Notes: generated by a model not told the origin, from the sequence alone. Numbered from the stretch's first letter, positions 41,899 through 49,676 are shown. The stretch is 64,000 nt of DNA from Candidatus Sulfotelmatobacter sp. (GCA_030041475.1 JASHNU010000086.1:62001-126000), one strand, 5' to 3'. Translations and numbers: made by a program.

Positions 41899-43461
41899 CT
41901 ACTTCGCGAACTCGCTCCTGTGACGACTGTAGAAGATGTAAATCATCAAGCCGAGCACGAGCCATACAACGAAGCGCACCCACGTGATGACCGTGAGGCC
42001 CGCCATCAGGCCCACGCAAAGCACGATGGAAATCAGCGGGAACCAAGGCACCAGCGGGACTTTGAAGACGCGTGGGCGATCGGGCTGGGTGCGGCGGAGG
42101 ATAATCACGCCGAGCGAAACGAGCGCGAATGCGAACAATGTGCCGATGTTCGACAAATCGGCAGCGTCGCTGACGGCGAAAATGCCGGAAGGGATGCCGA
42201 CGACAAAGCCGGCAATCCAGGTTGACACGTGCGGCGTTTTGAACCTGGGATGCACCGCAGAAAAGAACTTTGGGAACAACCGATCGCGCGACATCGCATA
42301 CCAGATGCGTGCCTGGCCGTATTGAAAGACCAGCAGCGACGAGATCATTCCAGTCAGCGCGCCCACGACGATGATCGAACGCGACCACCGGCTCGCGCCC
42401 AGCACCTTCAACGCGTAAGCCACCGGAGCCTCGGCGGCTTCTCCCGAGACGAAGGTGGTGTACTTCATCATGCCGAGCAGCACGACAGAAACTCCGACGT
42501 AGAGCAGCGTGCAGATGATGAGCGAAGCGATGATGCCGAAAGGCAAATCGCGCTGCGGATTGCGCGATTCCTCAGCTGCGGTGGAAACGGAATCGAAGCC
42601 GATGTAGGTAAAGAAGACGATCGCGCCGCCCGTGACGATGCCGCCGAAGCCGGAGGGCGCGAACGGCTTCCAGTTGCCGGGACTGACCAGTGCGCCGCCG
42701 ACCATCAGAAAAACGAGAATCGCGCCGATTTTGATCGCGACCATGATGTTGTTGGCTTCGGCCGACTCCTTGATGCCGCGAACCAGCAACACGGTGAGAA
42801 TAAAAATAATGAGGAAGGCCGGAAAATTGAAATACGCGCCCGTCCAGTGGCCGGATTCCCAAACAGGCGTTGACCACTTATCGGGCAAGTTGAGCCCGAA
42901 CGAGGCGAGTTGCGCCTTCGCGTACGCGCTGAAGCCGATCGCGACCACGACGTTGCTGACCACATATTCCAGGATGAGGTCCCAGCCGATGATCCAGGCG
43001 AAGATTTCGCCGAGCGTCGCGTAGGAATAAGTATAGGCACTGCCAGCGATCGGAATCATGGACGCAAGTTCGGCGTAGCACAGGCCGGCGAAACTACAAG
43101 CAACTGCAACCAGAAAAAATGAAATGGCAATGGAAGGCCCGGCCGGAGGCCGGCCATGCATGAGCACCTGTGCCGTACCTCCTCCGCGCAGAAAGTTCAC
43201 GATAATGTCGAGCACCTGCGCGTGCAGGATGGAGGGCGCTTGAAAGTACTCTCCGGCGGCGGCCGTGCCGGTCAGTATGAAGATGCCGGAGCCGATGACG
43301 GCGCCAATCCCAAGGGCGGTCAGCGACCACGGGCCGAGCGACTTCTGCAAGCGCTGGCCGGGCGATTCTGATTCCGCGATGAGCTTGTCGATCGATTTGC
43401 AGCAGAACAGCTGGTTGTCGGAGGTGCGCCTGACCGGCGCCGGTTCGATGGATTGTGACAA
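41899..43461 (-). CDS. APC family amino acid permease (CAT-like)
   Basis: A 520-residue inner-membrane transporter with about 12-14 helices. The first helix has LTALGIGAVIGSGIFILTGTAA, the substrate-binding unwound segment of APC transporters. YAELASMIPIAGSAYTYSYA and FFTYIGFDSVSTAAEESRNPQRD are the other consensus motifs; the last is typical of the cationic amino acid transporter subfamily (YhdG-like). The N-terminal cytoplasmic tail (SIDKLIAESESPGQRLQKSL) also matches that subfamily. The start is a TTG at 43461. Amino-acid uptake, probably proton-coupled, is inferred from the family. Confidence 0.9.
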   Translation of the reverse strand: MSQSIEPAPVRRTSDNQLFCCKSIDKLIAESESPGQRLQKSLGPWSLTALGIGAVIGSGIFILTGTAAAGEYFQAPSILHAQVLDIIVNFLRGGGTAQVLMHGRPPAGPSIAISFFLVAVACSFAGLCYAELASMIPIAGSAYTYSYATLGEIFAWIIGWDLILEYVVSNVVVAIGFSAYAKAQLASFGLNLPDKWSTPVWESGHWTGAYFNFPAFLIIFILTVLLVRGIKESAEANNIMVAIKIGAILVFLMVGGALVSPGNWKPFAPSGFGGIVTGGAIVFFTYIGFDSVSTAAEESRNPQRDLPFGIIASLIICTLLYVGVSVVLLGMMKYTTFVSGEAAEAPVAYALKVLGASRWSRSIIVVGALTGMISSLLVFQYGQARIWYAMSRDRLFPKFFSAVHPRFKTPHVSTWIAGFVVGIPSGIFAVSDAADLSNIGTLFAFALVSLGVIILRRTQPDRPRVFKVPLVPWFPLISIVLCVGLMAGLTVITWVRFVVWLVLGLMIYIFYSRHRSEFAK

Positions 43462-43507
43462 GCGGTTGTAGTCTCCTGGACTTCAGCTCTCAGCTTTCAG
43501 TCGGGTG

Positions 43508-43538
43508 CCCCACCCTACGCGGCTTTCGTAGGGTGGGG
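43508..43538. repeat. 12-bp perfect hairpin repeat
   Basis: CCCCACCCTACG, loop CGGCTTT, CGTAGGGTGGGG. It lies between the permease and the small basic protein gene. No T-run follows on either strand, so it looks more like a dispersed palindromic repeat than a terminator. Confidence 0.6.
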
Positions 43539-43570
43539 ATCTCCGTCGCCGAGTTCAATGCGTGGCGCCA

Positions 43571-43732
43571 TTACCGCTTCGCCTGGCCGCGCGCCAATTT
43601 CTTGACCTTGGGCTTCTTCGATCCGCGCGGATAGTCGCGGGGTTTGAGCGGTTTTTCCGCTTTGCGTTTCTTGCGCGCGGCGCGTTTGGCTTGCTTGCGT
43701 TCTTCCCGAGACAGCTTTGATGTATTGGCCAT
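43571..43732 (-). CDS. Small Lys/Arg-rich basic protein (53 aa)
   Basis: The track ORF is 70 residues; the likely start is ATG 43732 (MANTSKLSREERKQAKRAAR) with AAGGACTC just upstream. The product is about half Lys and Arg with blocks such as KRAARKKRKAEKP and SKKPKVKKLARGQAKR, and no hydrophobic core. It is probably disordered and binds nucleic acid or ribosomes, but this is inference from composition only. It follows uvrD/pcrA by 28 bases on the same strand and could be co-transcribed with it. Confidence 0.65.
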   Translation of the reverse strand: MANTSKLSREERKQAKRAARKKRKAEKPLKPRDYPRGSKKPKVKKLARGQAKR

Positions 43733-43760
43733 GAGTCCTTTTTGATTCAATCGTTGCGCT

Positions 43761-46535
43761 TCACGCCCGTTCCAGCTGGGCATACTTCTCCACCAGCTTC
43801 TTCAGGCCGAAGCGAGGGAATTGTACCGTAATCTTGGCTTCTTCGCCTTCTCCTTCGCGCTGGTAGACCGTGCCCTCGCCGTATTTCGGGTGGCGCACGC
43901 GCTGGCCGGGACGAAATCCGCGTTTGCCGGTAGGTTCTTCGACGGGCGTTTTGGGGACGGTGAACTTGCGCCCGCGGCTTGCGAAGAACTCGGCGATGTT
44001 CTCGATGGAGTTGTAATGCGGCGCCGGAACTGACGGGCTGCGGGGCTTTGCCGCGCCGGAAAGCCCAGGGCGGCTGTCCCCGCGCGATTCGTGCCAGGCC
44101 GCGCTTTGGTCCTCGTCTTCGTAGGAGTAGTGGGCCGATCCGGAGCTGTCCTTTGCGGAGCTTCGTTCCGTCGGGCGGAGGAATGCGTCCGCCGCTACAC
44201 GAGCGGTGCCGCGGTGAGTGCCCAGCTGTTCGATCAGCAATCCCGGCACTTCCTCCAGGAATCGTGACGGTACGCTGGCCTCCGGCAGATCGCTGCCGTA
44301 CCTACGACGGTAGACGGCACGCGTGAGGATAAGCTGGTCCATGGCACGGGTCATGCCGACGTAGCACAGGCGCCGTTCTTCCTCAATGTCGTCGGGGACG
44401 AGCATGGTGCGGGAATGCGGAAAGAGTCCTTCCTCGAGGCCGCTAAGGAAGACCAGCGGAAACTCCAGGCCCTTGGCCGCGTGCAGGCTCATGAGCGTGA
44501 TCTGGGCGCGCTCGTCGTAATCATCGGCGTCGGCGATGAGGGCGGCGTGGTCGAGGAACTGGTCAAGCGTTTCGCCGCGGTCGCGAGAATCCATGGCGGC
44601 ATTGACCAACTCGCGTAGGTTCTCGATGCGCGAATAAGCCTCGGGCGTGTCTTCCTCTTCGAGCAGCTTGATATAGCCGGTGCGGTCGATGAGAAATTTC
44701 AGGATGTCGGCGGTGCTGACGCTGGGGGCGGGGAAGGCGTTTTGCGAATGACCGGTACCGTCCGCGGCGACCGAATCGTCATCCTGAGCGGAGGAGTCGA
44801 GCGACCTTGTGTTTTCGGCAGGGTCTTCGCCCGCAGCGGCACCGAAGTCGAACGTAAAATTTCCGAACTCCGCAGGATCGAACGCGGTCGCGCCGTCGGC
44901 CTCTGTGCCGTCCCTGGCGGGACTTGTTCCATCTTCGCGATCCACCCGGGACTTCCGTCCCGGGCTCTCACATTCCGTCCGGGCGGAACTCTCCGCTTTG
45001 CTAACGCGAGTGTCCGATCCCTCGTCAGCATTTGCGGGCGCTGCGGTCTGATCCAACTGCTCCACAAAAGTTCCCGCCAGCATGGCGCGCGCGTCTTCGA
45101 TGAGCTGCTGAAAGTTCTTGAGAGAAGCTAGCGCGCGCGGAGGCAAGAGTTGCCGTTTGATCGCTTCCCCGATTGCCCCCCAAAGCGACAGGCCAGTTTC
45201 GAGTGCGAGTTGTTCGAGGGTGTCCAGCGTGCCTTTGCCAATGCCGCGCGCCGGCGTGTTGATGACCCGCAAGAGCGAAATCGAGTCGTCGGGATTCTGG
45301 ATGACCTTCAGATACGAGATCATGTCTTTGATCTCGGCCCGCTCGTAGAACGAAAACCCGCCGACCACGTGATATTTCAGGCCATAGCGGCGCATGGCTT
45401 CTTCAAACAGCCGCGACTGCGAGTTCGTGCGGTAGAGCACGGCCGCTCGTGAGTTTTCGCCCCGCTCAACTGCCTCGCGCAGATACTTGGCGATGGTATC
45501 GGCAGCGAACAGCGCTTCGTTCTCGCCGTCGGGGGCTTCGTAGTAGCCGATCTTCGTTCCGCCCTGGCGCGACGTCCAGAGATTCTTGCCTTTGCGGCGG
45601 ACATTATTGGCCACCACCGCCAACGCCGCCTGCAGAATGTTCTGCGTGGAACGGTAGTTCTGTTCGAGGCGGATGATTTTCGCCTCGGGAAAGTCCTGCT
45701 CGAATTCGAGTATGTTGCGGATGTCGGCGCCGCGCCAGGAGTAAATGGATTGGTCTTCGTCACCGACGGCGCAGACGTTGTGCCGGTCGCTGACGAGCAG
45801 GCGCATGAGTTCGTACTGTGGGCGGTTCGTGTCCTGATATTCGTCGATCAGCAGGTACTGGAAACGCCGGTTGTAGTACTCGCGCACCGGCGGGGCCGAC
45901 TTGAGCAGGCGCACGGCCTCGAGCAGCAGATCGTCGAAGTCGAGCGCGTTTGCCTTGCGCAATTCTTTGCGATACTCCTCGTACAGGTGCGCAATTTTTT
46001 CTGTCTTGGGATCAGCCGACTGCAAGTACAGCTCCTGCGGATCGAGCATGTGATTCTTCGCCCACGAAATGCGCGCCAGCACGGTGCGCGGCGTGAGTTG
46101 CTTGTCGTCGAGGCCGAGTCGCTTCATAACGGACTTGACGACCGACTGCTGGTCGGCCTCATCGTAAATGACGAAGTTTTTCGTGTGGCCGATTGGCGGC
46201 TGGCCTGGCACGGTGGATGGGATGCGCAGCGCTTCAATGTCGCGGCGCAGCATGCGCACGCAGAAGGAATGAAACGTGGAGATCACCGGCTTGGCGATGC
46301 TCAGTCCTCCGACCAGCTTTTTCACACGCTCACCCATTTCGGCGGCGGCTTTGTTGGTGAACGTCATCGCCAGGATCGACTCCGGCATAAGGCCCTTGTG
46401 CTCGATCAGGTAAGCGATGCGGTAGGTGATGACGCGCGTCTTGCCGCTGCCCGCGCCGGCAAGGATCAGCACCGGGCCTTCGGTGGTTTCGACGGCCTCG
46501 CGCTGCTGCGGGTTGAGTTGGTCGAGAAAAGACAA
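43761..46535 (-). CDS. pcrA: UvrD/PcrA-type ATP-dependent 3'-5' DNA helicase
   Basis: A superfamily 1A helicase for nucleotide excision and replication repair. I start at TTG 46535 (LSFLDQLNPQQREAV, the family N-terminus); the track begins 13 codons earlier. Motifs: Q motif LNPQQREAV, I AGAGSGKT, Ia MTFTNKAAAEM, II LLIDEYQDTN, III VGDEDQSIYSWRGA, IV LEQNYRSTQNIL, V LMSLHAAKGLEFPLVF, VI RLCYVGMTRA, and a C-terminal Tudor-like domain (FRPGQRVRHPKYGEGTVYQ). It is about 200 residues longer than most PcrA. The excess lies in two linkers (about 510-600 and 770-850 of the product) made of repeat-derived sequence. Confidence 0.93.
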   Translation of the reverse strand: MSFLDQLNPQQREAVETTEGPVLILAGAGSGKTRVITYRIAYLIEHKGLMPESILAMTFTNKAAAEMGERVKKLVGGLSIAKPVISTFHSFCVRMLRRDIEALRIPSTVPGQPPIGHTKNFVIYDEADQQSVVKSVMKRLGLDDKQLTPRTVLARISWAKNHMLDPQELYLQSADPKTEKIAHLYEEYRKELRKANALDFDDLLLEAVRLLKSAPPVREYYNRRFQYLLIDEYQDTNRPQYELMRLLVSDRHNVCAVGDEDQSIYSWRGADIRNILEFEQDFPEAKIIRLEQNYRSTQNILQAALAVVANNVRRKGKNLWTSRQGGTKIGYYEAPDGENEALFAADTIAKYLREAVERGENSRAAVLYRTNSQSRLFEEAMRRYGLKYHVVGGFSFYERAEIKDMISYLKVIQNPDDSISLLRVINTPARGIGKGTLDTLEQLALETGLSLWGAIGEAIKRQLLPPRALASLKNFQQLIEDARAMLAGTFVEQLDQTAAPANADEGSDTRVSKAESSARTECESPGRKSRVDREDGTSPARDGTEADGATAFDPAEFGNFTFDFGAAAGEDPAENTRSLDSSAQDDDSVAADGTGHSQNAFPAPSVSTADILKFLIDRTGYIKLLEEEDTPEAYSRIENLRELVNAAMDSRDRGETLDQFLDHAALIADADDYDERAQITLMSLHAAKGLEFPLVFLSGLEEGLFPHSRTMLVPDDIEEERRLCYVGMTRAMDQLILTRAVYRRRYGSDLPEASVPSRFLEEVPGLLIEQLGTHRGTARVAADAFLRPTERSSAKDSSGSAHYSYEDEDQSAAWHESRGDSRPGLSGAAKPRSPSVPAPHYNSIENIAEFFASRGRKFTVPKTPVEEPTGKRGFRPGQRVRHPKYGEGTVYQREGEGEEAKITVQFPRFGLKKLVEKYAQLERA
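44067..44081. repeat. Intragenic copy of a dispersed GGGGACAGCCGCCCT repeat
   Basis: The reverse complement of GGGGACAGCCGCCCT (9971-9985) lies inside the second linker of uvrD/pcrA and encodes part of SRGDSRPGLSGAA. Nearby GTGTAGCGGCGGACGC-type sequence (about 44190) also looks like intergenic repeat matter. Confidence 0.45.
44778..44811. repeat. Intragenic GTCATCCTGAGCGGAG-type repeat in uvrD/pcrA
   Basis: GTCATCCTGAGCGGAGGAGT followed by CGAGCGACCTTGTG lies in the first linker. Its reverse complement contains CTCAGGATGAC, shared with intergenic copies near 11785 and 47938. It encodes the peptide ENTRSLDSSAQDDD. Confidence 0.6.
44910..44988. repeat. REP-like palindrome module inside uvrD/pcrA
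   Basis: Three palindromes in a row: GTCCC-TGGC-GGGAC (44910-44923), CCCGGGAC-TTCC-GTCCCGGG (44945-44964) and TTCCG-TCCGGG-CGGAA (44973-44988). The last two are joined by CTCTCACA. The same order, stem and loop sizes and a nearly identical CTTTCACA joiner occur at 47240-47284 beside the IS200-type gene. The module is translated as part of the helicase linker (TECESPGRKSRVDREDGTSP). Confidence 0.75.
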
Positions 46536-46652
46536 TGGGTCACCGGGATCGTAATTCGATTTTACAGGGAACAAGAAACCACAACCGCCGAGGGCCCCGA
46601 GAAGGCCGGCGGATTTTCGCAGTGGGCCGAGCTTTGCAGCCAGCGCCGGATC

Positions 46653-46739
46653 TTCCGCAGCCGCGGAGCGGCGGAATCGGAAAGCCCGGCACGGCAGTGC
46701 CGGGTACGGCCGGGAAAAGGGAGCGAGTCCCGTCGGGAC
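46653..46739. repeat. REP-like palindromes downstream of the transposase gene
   Basis: TTCCGC-N12-GCGGAA (46653-46676), CCCGGCAC-GGCA-GTGCCGGG (46685-46704) and GTCCCG-T-CGGGAC (46727-46739). Read on the minus strand, the first two have the same order, 8-bp stem, 4-base loop and CTTTCCGA joiner as the module upstream of the gene, in inverted orientation. They fill the gap between uvrD/pcrA and the transposase. Confidence 0.7.
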
Positions 46740-46751
46740 GACACCTTGGCG

Positions 46752-47195
46752 TCACCCAAAGACAAAATCCGGATCGTACGGCACGCCGGATTTCCGCAAT
46801 AACGTAACGAGCTCATCCTCGAACGAATACTTCCGGTGATGCGCGGCCTGGCGGTCGATGTATTCCTTCACGGCGGCGACGTTAGAGGCGCTCACGCTGA
46901 ACGCGCCGTAGCCGTCCTGCCAGGCAAAATCGAATCCGTGCTCGCTGAGCCAGCGGGAGGAGTTGGCCTTGAGAACCTGGATGGCTTTCGCCAAAGGCAC
47001 AGTCGCGGGCAGAGCGATCAGCAGATGAGCGTGATTCGCCGTGCCTCCCGCGCTAAGCACGGGAATGTCGTGACCCCGGCCAATTCCGACGAAGTATCGA
47101 GCCAAGGTTTCGTGCAGGTGTTCGGGAATAATGTCCCGCCGTTCCTTTGTGCTGAATACGCAATGGACGAGGATGTTGGGATACGAATGTGCCAT
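46752..47195 (-). CDS. IS200/IS605-type Y1 transposase (TnpA/RAYT-like)
   Basis: A 147-residue HUH-type single-strand transposase. The N-terminal strand NILVHCVFSTKERRDIIP, the HUH motif in TANHAHLLIALP and the helix with the nucleophilic Tyr in NVAAVKEYIDRQAAHHRKYSF are all present, and the length is typical (about 140-150). No TnpB is adjacent. Both sides carry REP-like palindromes, so it may act as a REP-associated tyrosine transposase rather than a simple IS. The ATG at 47195 has only a weak GCGAG upstream. The frame is intact, and the catalytic residues suggest it could be active. Confidence 0.88.
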   Translation of the reverse strand: MAHSYPNILVHCVFSTKERRDIIPEHLHETLARYFVGIGRGHDIPVLSAGGTANHAHLLIALPATVPLAKAIQVLKANSSRWLSEHGFDFAWQDGYGAFSVSASNVAAVKEYIDRQAAHHRKYSFEDELVTLLRKSGVPYDPDFVFG

Positions 47196-47239
47196 CTCGC
47201 GTCGTCGCTAGGGGACTCGGTCCGCCGTTGTCGGCCTTT

Positions 47240-47284
47240 CCCGGCGCTTCCGCGCCGGGCTTTCACATCCCGCCGCTTGGGCGG
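47240..47284. repeat. REP-like palindrome pair upstream of the transposase gene
   Basis: CCCGGCGC-TTCC-GCGCCGGG (47240-47259), joiner CTTTCACAT, then CCGCC-GCTTG-GGCGG (47270-47284). It matches the module inside uvrD/pcrA (44945-44988) in stem length, TTCC loop and joiner. Confidence 0.7.
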
Positions 47285-47401
47285 CTGGACCTTCGGCGTA
47301 CCGGAAATGTGTCTCCATGGAGGTGTTCCACGTAAGAGCGGTCTTGGTCTGTGACGAACGAACAAGGATTTGCACAAAACGCCGTCTAAAAGAGGAAGGC
47401 C

Positions 47402-47785
47402 CTAACTTCGTGCCGCGTTGCAATCCGGGCAGGGGCAGATTTCGCGGAGGAAGCGCCAGGAGTACAGGCCGAGGTCGTGGTTGTCGTTCCACATAAATTT
47501 GATGGCGTACTTGCCCACGCCCTCGGCCGAAAGCGGCTTGGCGGTCGGCTTGAACATGGGTAGTGCTCCGGGCGCGAGTTTCGGCGGGTCGCCGGGACGG
47601 CGTCCGGCCTTGGCGCGTTCTTCCTCGCACATGGCGCAAGGGCAGGCGTCGCGCAGGTAGACGAAGCTGTAGTGCGAGACGTGGCCGTCCGCCCATTCGA
47701 TGTCCACGCCGGTTCCGCTGGTCAGGTTGACCTTGACTGACTTCGGATCAGTGGCCGCCGTGGGCGATGGCAGCGGGGATTGCAT
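47402..47785 (-). CDS. DUF971 (GBBH-like N-terminal domain) protein
   Basis: From ATG 47785 the product has 127 residues; the track ORF adds 50 unlikely codons. The DUF971 / gamma-butyrobetaine hydroxylase N-terminal fold is visible: VDIEWADGHVSHYSFVYLRD, then ACPCAMCEEE, VGKYAIKFMWNDNHDLGLYS and WRFLREICPCPDC. The Cys pairs (CPCAMC and CPCPDC) probably bind zinc. Stand-alone proteins of this type are linked to iron-sulphur protein assembly in some bacteria, but the role here is not established. It is monocistronic. Confidence 0.85.
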   Translation of the reverse strand: MQSPLPSPTAATDPKSVKVNLTSGTGVDIEWADGHVSHYSFVYLRDACPCAMCEEERAKAGRRPGDPPKLAPGALPMFKPTAKPLSAEGVGKYAIKFMWNDNHDLGLYSWRFLREICPCPDCNAARS

Positions 47786-47962
47786 GAGTTCAGTATCGCA
47801 CACGAAGTGCGGGGCCATTCGGGAAGCAAGAGGGATGGCGGCGCCAATGGAAGCGAGCCCAACGCGCGCTTGGCGGCGCGAAAAACCGCGCCGGGTCGCG
47901 CGGCTCGCCCGGATCCTTCGCTGCGTAAAGAACACTTGCTCAGGATGACAACTAATACAAAA

Positions 47963-48130
47963 TCAGCGGGTCGAAGTGGAAGACGACGAAGAGGACGAAC
48001 TCGAACCCATGTGGCCGGTGATCACACCGACGGCCAGGCCACCCAGCGCGCCGGCAAGAATGCCGATCAGAGCCAGCACGGCGATGCTGTCAAACACCGA
48101 ACCTCCGAAAAGGGAACCTCCGCGGCTCAT
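47963..48130 (-). CDS. Small membrane protein with poly-Ser tail (55 aa)
   Basis: Below the track's length limit. The start at ATG 48130 has a perfect AGGAGG 4 bases upstream. The product reads MSRGGSLFGGSVFDSIAVLA, then a Gly/Ala-rich membrane helix (LIGILAGALGGLAVGVITGH) and a tail of nine Ser ending TSTR. The helix resembles glycine-zipper segments. The function is unknown. It is divergent from rpmB and lies next to a dispersed CTCAGGATGACAA repeat (about 47938). The start signal and composition make it very likely real. Confidence 0.7.
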   Translation of the reverse strand: MSRGGSLFGGSVFDSIAVLALIGILAGALGGLAVGVITGHMGSSSSSSSSSTSTR

Positions 48131-48270
48131 GGATCCTCCTGAAAGCTTGCTTTGCGACTCGCCTCGCTTTCCAACCAGCGAGGGGGCTTCCGCATCGAAC
48201 GGCTCCGGCTAAGCGGCCGCCGGTGCATTGCAGTCATTCTACGCGAGCGGGTGATTCGGCGGAATCAGAT

Positions 48271-48300
48271 TTGGCGGAAACCGGATTTCTCCTGTAGAAT
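48271..48300 (+). promoter_or_regulatory. Candidate rpmB promoter
   Basis: TTGGCG (48271-48276) and TAGAAT (48295-48300) are spaced by 18 bases. The predicted start near 48307 would give a leader of about 120 nt that includes the 14-bp tandem array. Confidence 0.55.
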
Positions 48301-48309
48301 GAACGCTTA

Positions 48310-48404
48310 GCAAAGCATCCTCTAGCAGGCATCGCTTCGCAGTCATCCTCTGGCAATCATCCCTTGGCGGCCACTCTTTGGCAGTCAGCCATTCGGAATC
48401 AGCC
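48310..48404 (+). repeat. Imperfect 14-bp tandem array in the rpmB leader
   Basis: Six successive units with consensus GCAGTCATCCYTTG: GCAAAGCATCCTCTA, GCAGGCATCGCTTC, GCAGTCATCCTCTG, GCAATCATCCCTTG, GCGGCCACTCTTTG and GCAGTCAGCCATTCG, then a partial GAATCAGCC. The array lies between the predicted promoter and the rpmB start codon, so it should be transcribed. Confidence 0.7.
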
Positions 48405-48425
48405 GGGAAGGAATCTGGAACAGTC

Positions 48426-48614
48426 ATGGCTCAACGATGTGCGATCTGCGGCAAGAAGCCGCAAGCGGGAAACCGTATCAGCCACGCCCACAACGTGACC
48501 AAACGGCGCTGGAACGTCAATTTGCGGCCGGTGCACGCCAAGGTCAACGGACAGGGCAAGCGCATCCGTGTCTGCGCCTCCTGCCTGCGCAGCGGCAAAG
48601 TCGCCAAGGCGTAA
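48426..48614 (+). CDS. rpmB: 50S ribosomal protein L28
   Basis: A 62-residue ribosomal protein starting at ATG 48426 (MAQRCAICGKKPQAGNRISH). The L28 signature follows: HNVTKRRWNVNLRPVHAKVNG and then RIRVCASCLRSGKVAK. The CAICGK and CASC pairs make this the zinc-binding (C+) form. The track's 78-aa version starts at an upstream codon and is not needed. No strong Shine-Dalgarno precedes the ATG. The leader carries an unusual tandem repeat that may be regulatory. rpmG is not adjacent. Confidence 0.93.
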   Translation: MAQRCAICGKKPQAGNRISHAHNVTKRRWNVNLRPVHAKVNGQGKRIRVCASCLRSGKVAKA

Positions 48615-48689
48615 GACACTTACCGCCGAGAACGCAGAGTCCGACACAGGTTTTCCCTGTGAACCTCCGTGCCCTCCCTGGCGCCGCCT

Positions 48690-49130
48690 TTACTTCACCG
48701 CCAGCAGCTGCACGTCAAAAATAAGCGTGGCGTTGGCCGGGATGACTCCGGGATAGCCACGCTCGCCATAGGCGAGGTCGGGCGGAATGCGTAGCTGCCG
48801 CTTGCCACCGACTTTCATCCCGGCGACGCCCTCCTCCCATCCCTTGATGACCTGGCCCTGCCCGATCGTGAAATCGAATGGCTTGCCGGCGTCGACCGAG
48901 CTGTCGAACTTCTTTCCCGATGTCAACCAGCCCGTGTAGTGCACAGTGACCTTGTTGCCTGATTTGGCCTCGGCGCCGGTGCCGACCTTGATGTCCCAAT
49001 ACTGCAGCCCCGACGCGGTCTTGACGCCGTCGCCGGTCACCTTGGTGGGAGCGGAGTTGTCCGCTTTGGTTTGAGCGAAGAGAACTGTCACGGCAAAGAG
49101 AAGAACTGCTGACGCGATCATGTGCTTCAT
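48690..49130 (-). CDS. FKBP-type peptidyl-prolyl cis-trans isomerase
   Basis: A 146-residue exported PPIase. A signal peptide ([17 protein letters not shown]) is followed by one FKBP domain: [75 protein letters not shown] and [12 protein letters not shown]. The active-site aromatic residues and the VIKGW motif are present, so it should be active as a periplasmic foldase. TTGGAGGAA lies 9 bases before the ATG. It is convergent with rpmB and downstream of ridA on the same strand. Confidence 0.93.
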   Translation of the reverse strand: MKHMIASAVLLFAVTVLFAQTKADNSAPTKVTGDGVKTASGLQYWDIKVGTGAEAKSGNKVTVHYTGWLTSGKKFDSSVDAGKPFDFTIGQGQVIKGWEEGVAGMKVGGKRQLRIPPDLAYGERGYPGVIPANATLIFDVQLLAVK

Positions 49131-49215
49131 CCGAAAGATTCCTCCAAAGTTTCTGTTCCAGGAGATTGTACAGAATTTTCAGAGCTCTTATTCCAGAGCT
49201 TCCATTCGAGCGCTT

Positions 49216-49593
49216 CTATTCGAGGGCTACGACGTCGATTTCCACCAGCACGTCTTTGGGCAGGCGCGCGACTTCCACGGTCGAGCGGGCGGGAGGCGCG
49301 CTCGAGAAGTACTTGCCATAGACGGCGTTCATGGCGGAGAAGTCGTTCATATTTTTCAGGAAGACGGTGGCGCGAACCACTTTGCCCAGCCCGCTGCCGG
49401 CGGCTTCGAGAATCTCCGACAGGTTGCGCAGGACGCGGTCAGTCTGCGCGCTGATGTCTCCCGCGATGACGTCCTGTGTGGCGGGATCGATGGCGACCTG
49501 GCCGGAGGTGAAGATCAATCCGTTGGCCTTGATGGCCTGCGAGTACGGCCCAATGGCCTGAGGAGCGTCTTTGGTCGAGATTACAGAGCGCAT
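49216..49593 (-). CDS. RidA family reactive-intermediate deaminase
   Basis: The 125-residue product from ATG 49593 (MRSVISTKDAPQAIGPYSQA) hydrolyses 2-aminoacrylate and similar enamines or imines. Diagnostic motifs are IGPYSQAIKANGLIFTSGQV, NLSEILEAAGSGLGKVVRAT and the active-site Arg in PPARSTVEVARLP, followed by VEIDVVALE. The track adds 20 N-terminal codons that do not fit the family. It probably works as a homotrimer in the cytoplasm, protecting PLP enzymes. Its 86-base distance to the FKBP gene allows but does not prove co-transcription. Confidence 0.93.
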   Translation of the reverse strand: MRSVISTKDAPQAIGPYSQAIKANGLIFTSGQVAIDPATQDVIAGDISAQTDRVLRNLSEILEAAGSGLGKVVRATVFLKNMNDFSAMNAVYGKYFSSAPPARSTVEVARLPKDVLVEIDVVALE

Positions 49594-49676
49594 AGTCAGT
49601 ACCCAGTTGCCAGCACTTTTAGTAACGGTTCGAACAAAGATTACAGAGGGCACAGGGTATCACAGAGGTCGGTTGA

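Noticed and set aside
48310-48404. Possible CRISPR array upstream of rpmB
   Set aside because: The 14-bp units abut each other without spacers and are degenerate, and there are no cas genes. It is a simple tandem repeat.
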